From positions 18,350,001-18,414,000 of the forward strand of contig NC_079876.1 in NCBI RefSeq assembly GCF_029227915.1: 64,000 nt of DNA. The letters are read 5' to 3'. Positions 36,101 through 48,100 of the stretch are shown piece by piece. Position 1 is the first letter of the stretch. The number at the start of each line of letters is the position of its first letter. A model generated the notes under the pieces. The model was given only the letters and a program-made list of their open reading frames with translations, had not been told where the DNA came from and made no database searches. The DNA comes from Hydractinia symbiolongicarpus. Lineage: Eukaryota; Cnidaria; Hydrozoa; Anthoathecata; Hydractiniidae. A program made the position numbers and the translations under genes.

Positions 36101-39100
36101 TACATTTTAGCTCTTTATCCGTATGGAGAAGAAAATGGTGACCAATTGTTGCCAAAAGGAGACAATCTTGTGGAGAAGTTGCAACTTCAATCACCATTAA
36201 AATTGAACACAGAAACTATTCACGATATCTTCGTAAGATAAATTTTGTGTTACTACTTTACTCTGCTAATTTTCGCGTCTATTAACGAAGTTTTAATTTG
36301 GACCAAATTATCGAAACTGGATTATAAAAAAATGAAATTTACGAATAACAATTGTTTCATTTATTCTTTTGTTGACTTATTATTAAATCGAAGTCTAAGA
36401 AAGTTGGGCGGGAATTTCTACCCGCAATTTTTAATCAAATTTATCATTGTAACCAATAATTGGATGAAAATAAGTGTTTTCACAATACGATAACACTTTT
36501 AAAATATATATCGACTAAAATACTTACTGTAGCACATAGTCAACAAAAACGACAGCATTTCACTTTGTTTTAAAACGGGAAAGTTTTTTTAAATGCTGCC
36601 TCTTTTTCTACAATTCAAGTCAAATCAAATCGTGCGCAGTTTTGTAAAAAAAAAAATTCTGTAACCTTATATAATAAGAAGTAACTTTGTCTCGATAGTT
36701 GATATTCTTGGAATTTGACGCACTACTGCCTGCCTGTTCTTTTTTTTCTTCATCGCTGTTTCAATATTTTTTTCAGATAAGCACCAATGCTTTGATATCC
36801 ACAGAGAGACTTTCATCTTCAACGGATTACCATCTGTATGTACAGTATCCATATACAATCATTGCACCACATAATCTAGATTATGATACAAGAAATAGCG
36901 GTAACATATATTACAGAGAAACTAAGGATGAAAATACGTTGAAGCTAGCTTCTATGGACATCAAGTCTGTGTTTGGATTTGTTGTCAATATAACATCTGC
37001 AATTATTGTCACTTATCTTGATATTGCTGGCAAAACTGCACCGTATCAAAAAGATACATTTCAGGTTGTTATTGCACATAACAACAGCAAGGCTTTTCTT
37101 ATTTTGATTTTCAAGCAACTAAAAAATTCAAATGGATTGGTAATGTTCTCGGAAAAGTCTTGTTGCAGCATCAATGTGAGCAAATCATTTAATTATGGTG
37201 ACACAAGATTTTTGTCTGGTCATACAAACAGTGGGAAGTTGGGACTTGGGAAGTTTGTTATTGATTTAAAACGTAATTTAAAAGGTAGGAGTGTAAGTAA
37301 CTTAACATTTCTTTCTTCTACACAATCTGTTTTAAAAAATTTTTATCAAACGTACCTTCCCCCATGAAGAGACTTGCAGATTTGAACAACAAAAAATCAC
37401 TAGGACTGATTGTTTTAATAAATTGAAATTTTTAAGTTGAAAAAATAATTTTGCTGTTTTCCAAACCGCTGACGGTGTCAGTAAAAGATCTTTTAACGAG
37501 TTTTTGTTTTTTAGATTTTAATCCGAGAACATACAAACGGAAAGAGATCTCCAATACAACTGGATATGATTTTATCAAAATCTCTTGGAAATTCGAACCA
37601 AATAATTCAGCTATAGTTACGTTCAATGTCGTTGGTGAATGGGAAACAAAATGGTTATATTTGCCGTTTGATGCAATTGCAATTCATTTTCACAACTTGC
37701 TGCAGAACCAGACGTACCGTTTTGAACTGCTGGATACTAACGGGAACTTACCTGCGGTTGTTTCGTTTTCACCTGAAAAAATAGGTAGGCCACCTTAAAA
37801 AGTTTATTTTGGCTAACTGAATGGCTAACATCTTACTATCCTATTAACTTAGAATGATGTTTGAAGAAACACTATATATTTTGGTGAAGAGTTCTTTTTT
37901 TTATTCTGACAGCTTAGCCATGCTTAAATATGTCCAAGAAAATTGAAAAAAGGGGGCTTGTGTTTAGGACGTCTCTAGCCATAAGACGACCTTCCCTTGA
38001 TACTAACTGGTAGCCTTGTGAGGGCATTCGCTTGCAGTGCGGGGGTCTTCATCGCTCCGCATGAGAATGGATTTGATACCTTAGGCGGTTGACTAGTTGA
38101 GCGATTGCTTCGTAAACAATTTCAATAATAATAGAATATTTGAATTAAGGTTCGTCTTTTGTTAGCAGAGACTGCTCTTTCTATCAAGTAGCAAAGTGTG
38201 AAAACAAAGTCGCAACATTCATATAGAGCTATTTTACTTAAATAATTAACTTGTTGGCGAAGTTATCCGAGTTCAAATTGAAACAAAGTCAAGGTAAATT
38301 TAATTTTTAACACAGGTGCTGTTACAGACGTTTCCATCAGACAGAATGGAAATAAAGCGTCCTTGTATTGGAAAACGCCATTGGTAAAGTTTGGAAATCG
38401 GACAGTCGCTAGGACCTTGATTAAACACACTGTGATAGAATCTGGCAGGGTAGTCCATTCCTTAATTTCGTCCTTCATTTATAAGAGTCCATACAGGTTT
38501 TGTGGAGTAATAGGATCAGAACACACTTTTGTTATAACCCTGGCTATAAAAGATCAACTTAGTCCTCCGGAAACAATCACACACACATTTGTAGGTAGGT
38601 ATTGCTCTAGTTACGTGCTTTCAAGAATGTTAAAGTTGTTTTTATACGAACACTTAGGTTGAGACTGTGCCAAAAATTAGGAACATATAAATAATGAACT
38701 TATCCTGAATTCCTTTACAAAAACAGAATAATAAAACAATTGTGTAACTCGACAATAACTTTATAATATCTCCTTTCACTTGGAGACTTGTTATCACTTT
38801 GTTATTGTTACAAATAAACGTGTTTTTTTATAACTAGCCGATAAATCGGTCGTTTTACGCCCAGTGTAGCACAGCACATAAGGTAAAGCGTGTTGTGCCC
38901 TTTTGGTGTGTTTTGTTTTCTTTTTTCTACAACATGTGCACCAAATGTCCAAAATGTGTTTGGGGAGTTACATTGAAACGTCGTTCGCGACCATCCTTTA
39001 AAGCGGATATTTTCCTCAGAAATATAATGCAACATGGCAAGTCTCTACGTATCGGTCGGTCAAATTGCTCTACAGAGGTTTAAAATAATGCCGAAAAATG

Positions 39101-42100
39101 AAGGTGTTCGGCTCTTTCTAATCAATTATGTAAGACTACCCGGTATCCAGTGGATAAATTCACGGTTTGCCCGTCCTTTACATATCACATTTCGTGTTTT
39201 CGTATCACATTTCGTGTTTTCGACCTTTTTCGCGCAGATATAAACAGACAACGGCTATTATTGAAAAGACTTTTAATACTAACAATAATAATCTTATTGT
39301 ACATTTAAACCAGATATTTGTCGGTGTCAGTGCCAGAATCTTTACTTTCCTTGTATTCGCCAGACTAAAACTTAATTATCGACAACATGATCAAATTTAG
39401 AAACTGCGGAAAGTTTATGGAAGAATGTCATTATCATTGCGTCAACTTGTGGCAGTGTTCTTCTGCTTGTTTTCCTCGCCATGGTGTCCTATCACAGAAA
39501 GAAAATGAAAAAAAGAAATAAATTTCTGTTTACCCAAACAGCTTACAAGGTATGCGGTTAATAACTTTACTTTATGTGCGAAAATCTAATTTTAGACAAT
39601 ATTGACCGAAATATTGTAATTTTAGTCATTCATGACTTCAAAGCATGTGTGGTCTGGCAACTTGTAAATCCTTCCTTTCTTTTAATGTTCTCCTAGTTGG
39701 ATCCTGATCGAAGCATTCTTGAACAATGCAATGACTTGACCTACGATACAAAGTTTGAATTTCCAAGAAAACGCATCTCGTTGTTTCGAGTACTGGGCGA
39801 AGGCGCGTTTGCGCAAGTGTGGATGGCTTCAGCTAAACAAATGGAGCACTTTAAACCCAGGCAAACTAAGAACAAGGCTGGTCTGTGGGAAAGATACGGA
39901 GCAAAGAAAAAAACCTTTGTTGCAGTCAAGACACTTAAAGGTAATTGGAGATAATTTTTGTATCTGTCTTTTCTAATCGCGCGTAACTGACTTTTCAAAG
40001 TTCAAATATCTTAACATACTTTAACATTCCCAGATATCTCCGAATCAGTGATCTGCATCGTTCGATATAACAATACCTGTTCCTGAAATCTTTTATCAAT
40101 TGAATTCATTCATCTAATACAAATTGCTGCCTTAATAAGTAGATTTGCAGCTCTGTTATTAGAGCAAACGTACGGCAAACAAGATGTCGCGGGTTCAATT
40201 GCCTAACTATCTGTTATCTTTGAGCTGCATTTGTTCTCCCAAACAAAACAAAACTAAAGAAATTATTCCGATGTTTCTTTTCTCTAATGTTGGCATGATT
40301 CCACACCACCTGCAACAAAAAAATTTCAGAGAATGGCTATAACTAAATAAATAATAAAAAAAAACAGTTTTGCTTATATATACTTAAAAACTTCCATCAC
40401 TTACCCACTTATTAATCACAACAGCTAATCCAAATTTATTTGCTTTGACTTTAGGAACATTGAGCTCTTTATAATCAGCCCAAAGAGGCCACCGTAGTGA
40501 AGTAGTGCTTAGTGAAGTAGTGCTCAAAATTCATCAGAAATGGTTTTAAGAAATGACTCTATAAAATACATGTTTTTTATAAGGTCAGCTTTAAGTATAA
40601 GAACTTCAGCTCTAAGTGAATCTGTTTTTCACGCCATCTCCGGCCGGTTTTTTCTTTAGTAACTCTTCTATGCTACATCATACTTAATAAGTTTTTGTAT
40701 TTTTCTATAAAACACCTTTATGCCAGATTTTCAGGTCCAATAGGTTCTTTATGTATTAGCCATTACTTGAAACTACGTCTTAAATTATTAGAAAATCTAA
40801 TAACTTTTGTTCAGATAGAGACTAACTCGTTTGTCAAGAATTTAATTTCGTAATTTAAAGAGGCAATTGTTTTTTCTCGCATCAGTTTCTGACGTTAAAG
40901 AAACAAAGTGCAGAAAATATTTAAAAAATATTCGTGACTTGTTGACACGAAATCATAAGTAGCTGACTAACTTTTAAGATACGCTCCCTTTAAAATTCAA
41001 ATGGGTTTTACTTTGCAACAAGTCTTCTAATTTATCCTTACTGTTTTTAAATGTGATCTTCCAGATTTTACCTTTTAATTTTTTCTTTTTAGCTGGTGCC
41101 ACAGAATCAGATTATAAGGATCTAGCAAACGAGCTTAAACTTTTAATACACCTCGGAGAACATCGAAACATTGTCAATCTGCTTGGTGCATGCACTCGCG
41201 GTGAGAATTTGTTGGTGATTCTTGAATATTGTTCAAATGGAGCTGTGTTGAATTACCTACGATTAAATCGTTATGATTTTGAAGCTTCTTGGCACAAACA
41301 GAACAACGAGATCTTCAATCTTTATCAAATAACTTGGATAGCGGTTCAAATTGCTGATGGGATGAACTTCTTGGGAGAGAAAAAAGTAACACACATTTTG
41401 TTGGTTTTGTGTGTGTGGGTTTTCGTATTTCTGGCCGGTACTGTTTACGCTTTTGAGCTGTAAAAAAATTTTCGCTCGAGTAATTCTCAATAAAAAGCTC
41501 GGTGTCATCTCCTTAATGTAGATTGCAGAAGTTTTTCCCAGAGTATATTTCTGTTGTTCGTCGAAACGACATGATGTAAAGAGAGTTTATATTCTAACTC
41601 ACAGGCTCAGACGAAAATAACTTTATATATCTACTAATTCTCTTTGTATAGTAAGATCAGTCTAGCAATAGTAAGGTCAATCTAGCAAGATGTGTAAACC
41701 AGGATGTCAAAAAATACAACAGTGAATTATGTTCTTTAACGATAAATTACTAACGCAATTAAATTATACCGTTTAAAAGAAAAGTGAGGTACCTGTGTTA
41801 TTTTGGGGATTGTAATGTTAAAGAATTGTTACAAGAATTTGGAATGTATCGACTTTTTCACCTTGTAAGGGTGGGCGGGTGGGACCCAAGTTGCTATCGA
41901 CGTGTAAGGATTTCTTGCGTTACTTCTCATTTAAAAGCTATGTCACGTGATAATTATTGCATAATTATCGGCAACACAGAACAACTCGTAATCGTAAATA
42001 AATTTATTTTGTCAGTGCATTTTCCTCTTTTGTTTGGCATATTTTTATGTTTTAATTTCTAGTGTGTACACCGCGATTTAGCAGCAAGAAATGTTCTTTT

Positions 42101-45100
42101 GACAGAGAAAATGTACGCAAAGATCGCTGATTTTGGCCTTTCAAGAAACACTGGTGGGAAAGGCTATTACCATAAAGAAACGGAAGGAAATCTTCCTCTG
42201 AAATGGATGGCCCCGGAAGCTATAACGCATCAAAAGTACACCACCAAAAGTGATGTGTAAGATACTTTGTTTCTTGACTATGTGCTTGAATTTTTACAAT
42301 CATAGTAAGTGTAAGTGAAGTGGAATGGACGGACGGACGGACGGACTCACCAGCATTATAAGGATTCACGTCGCCGCTTTTTTAATTTTTTAGTTGGTCG
42401 TTCGGCATTTTGCTATGGGAAATTTACTCACTCGGGTCCACACCTTACCCAGGTGTTAAAAATAATGAAATGTTAAAATACGTAAGGAGAGGAACAAGAA
42501 TGGCAAAACCAACGCATTGTAAAGAACAAATATATCAGCTAATGTTGCAATGTTGGTCAGGACCGCCCGAACTGAGACCTTCGTTCATTGATTTGCGCAA
42601 CAATATCGATCAAGTTTTGGTTAATAATGTAGGTATTGATTATTTTATAAGTTATCCTTACTAGTACCAAAAGAAAAATAATCGATTAAGTCAACAATGA
42701 AACGATTTTAGAATCTTAAGAATTAGAGAAGCTAGTCATATTTTTCACTCCTTATTTGCGCTGACCTTTACATTAATTATATTCTGTGGAGACAATTTTG
42801 GTACTTGGCACGTGCTACAGATAAGAATTCGTCTTACATATATTTGCACACGTCTAGAATAATTTTTTAATTAGGTATTGGTACATCTTGAAAAGTCCTT
42901 TTATCTGTGAAATTGAAGTCTCTACATTTTCTACTATGCGCACCAAATCGGTCCAGCTATGCGTGGACAAACGCTATAGCCGGTAGATGACACAACAATA
43001 AGCTGAAGCGTGTGATAACGTTCAAAAGATTTCTTGTCAATTCTTTTACTTACTGCACAGGAACAAGGTTTCTACAGTGGGCAGTCGTTGGCGAATGTTT
43101 ACAAAATAACTTCATCGAAATCTTCGGAATCAAAAGGGTAAGACACTGTTTTGAATTTTCCGCAAACATTGAAACAATACCATTAGAAAAGGATTTAAGT
43201 GCAAAACATCGAACTAAACTCCCCCTAATTCGATCAAATTCACTGTCAAAAAAAATTAATTCGATCTAGATATAAGGAAAAATTCTCTCTTTAATATGAT
43301 TTTCATGAGTGTAAAAAGGCCCTAACCACAGTTTGAACCATATTTCAAGTTTCGAATTTCCGTTCATTCGAATGTTTTGAAATTGAAATTCCCTTCTGTA
43401 TTTCGATTTTTTCCACTTTGCCGCCTAAAAATTCGAATTAGAGAGAATCGATTGTATCCTTAAATTCCCTTGTATTTCAATATATATATATCGCATCATA
43501 TTTCATCTTATATATTAACTCCCTTGCGTGAGTAAAACTGTGAGTCCACGACACGGAAATCACGGGTCACTTTCTTATGACGTGGCGTTACGCTAAAATT
43601 TACCAATTTAAAAAAACCCGCAAAACAGGGGGTTACTATTTAAACATCTTTTCTTATTACTTTAAAAAATAAAACTCTTTTTATTATCTTACAAAAACTG
43701 ATTTTTAATTTATTTTTAAATGTTTTTATATGTTTTTTTGTTTTAAAAGCCCCCTTGGTCGTTATAAATAGAATAATTTAATTCTACCGGTTTACAATGT
43801 GGGCGCCGTATCTAACGGAAACAAGTTGTTTATTAACTGAAAAAGGCAACCGAAGCGAAGAAGGTTGTCTTGTTTTTAAAGTAATCCTGAAAAAAGTTAT
43901 TTCAAACAATGTTTACTCATCAGAAGGCTAGCTTAAACCTCATTTTTGTGTTCTGGGACCGAGGTTGCTTCCTTTTATAAAAAATCTATCGAATTCGAAT
44001 ATGAATGTAATTCGAATCTAAAATGTAAAAGAAGAAACTGTTGTTGTCGAACGAAGTTGGTGTTGTTAGTTAGAAATACTTTTTTTTTAAAAATAAAAAA
44101 TGTACGATGATATAACATCACAAAGAGAATACTCCTTTTTATAAATTATTGCGCAATATCCAGCCTCATCTTGAAACTGAGACACTCGTTGTGAATTTTC
44201 CTCACATTTTTTCCGCTTTGAGGCGGGGGATTTTATAATAACAACTAATCATCAGTATTATAGAGATAATCATTCTCAATAATAAGTTTCGCTAATTAAT
44301 AATCAAGTTCCGGAACAAAAAGAATTATCTCCATTATTTTTTGCTGCGTTTCAGTGATAAACATTAGAAATAAACATTCGTTGGCAAGAAGGTGTCTAAG
44401 AAGGTTTATCTGGTATTCACAAAACAAACTACAGCTATTTTTTCAAACTAAAATCATCAAAAACTGCTATTTTAATAGCAACAATACATCACACGAGGCT
44501 CACGCTTCGAAGTACTTTATTATATATGTTTTATACAACAAAAATGGACAAGGAAGATCAACATGAAATTGAACTGGAGGTTGAAGATTTTCAAGAGTTC
44601 TTTAATGATATCTCAGTAGGTAAGTGATAGCAGATAGATACATGGACCTTCAAAAAGTTAGACAGGAAAAACACAAAAATTATTATTCACTATACATTTG
44701 CTAAAAATTCTTTTATAATTGCATTAAGACAGACATATTTTCTTATATTTTCAGATCCAGCCAGCATTATTCTAACCGAGGATGATATATCTGACCCTCA
44801 TGTCAAAATTGATATTGAAAAGCTGCCAAAGTACAAAGTCGAACACCTGAAAAGCTGGCTAATATTTCGTGGCGATACATTACATGGGATTGACACACTC
44901 AAGGATGCACAAGTACGAGTTTTGCACTATATTGAAAGTAAAACCAGCAGTAGGATTGTAGATCCAACTCCAGAAAAAGTTTGGCTTAGGATAAAAGCAG
45001 AAAATGGGGATATTACTAAAACCTTTGTGGAAAGAAGGAACTATGCCAGCTGTGCCTGTTGAACTGAAGGCAGATATATTAAATCCATTAGACTTAACAG

Positions 45101-48100
45101 GATGGTCAAAATCGTTGACAGAAATGCCCAGCTTCACTGTAGAAAATATAAACATTTACAATAAAAAAGTCAACGAAACATATTGTAAAAATTCTACTGC
45201 AATAAAAAAACATTTCATACGTGGTGATCAATTTATTGAAGAAAATTTTCTTGATTCGACCAACATATATGCGAAACACAGTGACTCATTATTTTTTTTG
45301 AAAAGTGTGGCAGCTGCTAGTTTAAAGAAAGCAAACAGATGGGTATTTTTAGCTTTAAACAAAATTACAAGTGAAATTTGACATGAAATGGAACATGCTC
45401 CCATGCTTATCCTCTCATGAAAACTTTAGCTAAATGGGTGGTAGATAGACTATCAATGATTCCCGATGCAAAAGTTTGTACCTCGAAGCCTTGTGTTTGG
45501 AATGTACCACAGTCTAGAGACAAAATTGAGAAAATACCTGTGATGAAATTGACAATAAAGTCACCTAATGCAAAAAAAATTAAAATGGAGAAAAATAATG
45601 ATACTAACTGTACACCAAAAGAAAAAAAAGGAATTGTTTCGTCCTTATACGAGTCACGTGTTTCTTCACATACTGCTGATGAGGATTTGACGTTCCTATT
45701 ATCGCACATGAAAAATACAAAAACCAACATTTGTGCCACAAAACTGATTAACCTAAATCCTGTTCACTTTAAACAAACTCAGTTTGGAAATGTACCATCA
45801 GGTTCATTGCTAAGCTACCAATGCCCTATGATGCCTCCTGATTTTAAAGTTTATTGTTCTATTCCTAATTCATCATCAGTATGTCAAGATGGTTTTAGTT
45901 TTCAACAATATCCACCGTTTCCATTTCAGCAAGTACAAAATAATATTGACGAATATATACAAAGAATTCACATTGTTGAAATAAAAAAAATGCAAAAGCT
46001 CGAAACTATGAAGGGTCATGCAAACAATATTGAAAAAATCGAATCAAGTACAAAAAACCAAGCTGATGATCCAAACTGGTTTACGTATCGTAAAAATAGA
46101 TTCACCGCCTCGTTATGCAACAAACTTGGAAAAACTGCACCAAAAACAGAAAGAGGGTCAAAAACTTTAGCTCGTAATATTGTAGCTGGTGATCCAGCAA
46201 AGCTCAATAAGATTGTAAAAATGAAAATGGCGTATGGGCGGTTTTATGAACCAATAGCAATTCAACATTATGAAAGATACACGACACTTCAAGACTTCAA
46301 TATAACGGTTGAACAATGTGGCTTGGTCATTGACAGAGTTAATTACGTGTTAGGTGCTACACCTGATGGCAAAGTAACCTGTGATGGTTCATTTGGCATA
46401 TTAGAAGTAAAGTGTAGCGAACAGTATAAGAATATTGATCCCAAGACAATTTGTCACATATCACCCAATCCCTGTGTTGTTCTTGATGAAGATAGTGGTT
46501 TAATCAATATTAACAAAAAGCGTTCATACTATCGGCAGGTGCAAATGCAGTTGGCTATCACTTGTCGTACTTGGTGTGATTTTGTATTTTGCACATCGAT
46601 AGAGTTTTGTTTGATGAGAAATTTTGGGAACAATTGCAGAAAAATATTCTAGATTTCTATTTCAAGTACATGCTTCCAGAAATTGTTGAATATGACAAAG
46701 ATTGAGTTAGAATCAAGACACAATATGTCATGTATATACTATATGTGAACAATATATATTTTATATTACTTTTTTATTTAATTATATAGCGTTGTGAAAA
46801 GCATTTAGAAAGCTAAAGTTTCTTTTTTTAAAGTTATTCTCTCTCCAGGGTCTAACAGTCACATTGTTAATATATAAACAATAAAGTTTGTATCTTATTT
46901 TAAAATAGGCTGTTAAAAGTTAGTCAACATTGCACAAACTGATATTATTTGATTCAGTGACCCTGGCATATTTACTGGAATCACTCTATCAAAAATATGA
47001 AAACACTTTAGTCTTTGGATCATACGTTCGACATGAATTCTTTCTGCGGCTATTTGTTGACTACGAACAACTTCACTATTCACTTCAATAAGAAACTTTC
47101 TAATGGTGATAAAGTACGAGGTCTACCTCTTGATGAATCCCCCTTGATTTGTTGGTTGTTATATAATACAATGTTCTCGCCATTCTCACCAGCATTTAAA
47201 AATATTAATATTCCCCGGAAAATATCAACCGATGGCAAACCAGTGTAGTGATTGCATCCTTGATCTGATAACAGCACTTGTTCAACAAATTTACATTTAA
47301 CTGTACTTGTATTTGCTTTCAAGGTCTTATTTTCTTCTATTAACATAGAAATTTGCTTTTGTAAATCTGCTGATTTTTCTGTTTGAGTAAAAGAATCTAT
47401 GGTAAAAAAATTATCTTCAAATACATCCATTTCAGGTTCAGGTTGTGCAATTTCTGACACCGAATTTCTGATTTTTTTTCGTGGAGATGGTCGGTCAACT
47501 GGTGGCCTTCTCCTACTCAAATCATCTTTTACCATTGTCTCCAAAAGTACAGGTCTTGCACCCTTCTTTAGACGTCTCAAAGTACCGCCGGGAGGTCGAA
47601 TAATGTCCGTTTTAGAAAAGTGTTTTTCACACAGAACAGTGTGGTTAGTTACACGAAAGTTGTCCTTTCCATCAACACGTTTAATTCTACTACACCACAC
47701 TTTTCTCTCACCAACATCTTTTGGAAACGTGAAAAAACTTGTTGCTGTTAAAATACGTTCACCTTCAAACTCTACTAAACCAGTATTGTCACAACCCCAG
47801 GCTGCACATTGCTTTCCAAGACTTTATGTTCTTTGTTTACGTTTTTTTGACACACTATCCGCCATTGCGATTTTTATTGTGAAGAAAGTACACAACGGCT
47901 ACCTCGTTTTCGTGTTAACGCGATTACGTCATCGCGAATTTATGAAAAGGAGTATTGATTGAAAATGTATCAAATAATTGTAATCCAATTTATGAAGCGA
48001 AGTTTAGTAGTCGAAGTAAAAAACTGATTGAACTTTCATCAAGACAACACTAGCAAGCTACCTACTGAGAAAGCGGAAGGAAAGCAGGTGTGTTGTTTAG

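Larger units (their letters stand above)
44131..47953. mobile_element. ISL2EU-like DNA transposon, nested in Helitron copy 1
   Basis: 3823-bp element with 17-bp terminal inverted repeats (one mismatch) and a 2-bp AT target duplication (44129-44130, 47954-47955). It encodes a SAP/YqaJ nuclease on + and a THAP-DDE transposase on -, in convergent order. That gene pair and 2-bp duplication fit the ISL2EU superfamily as I know it. The uninterrupted Helitron at 54103-54104 shows the empty site. Both genes are broken, so it cannot move by itself. Confidence 0.85.

Noticed and set aside
42401-42632. Alternative donor four bases later (GTAG|GTATTG) for RTK exon 15
   Set aside because: It leaves phase 1, which does not fit exon 16 (phase 0) or exon 17 (phase 2). 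The donor at 42628 fits.
47399-47962. 187-codon open frame on +
   Set aside because: Antisense of the THAP transposase, whose Cys/His residues and FFTFP motif are on -.
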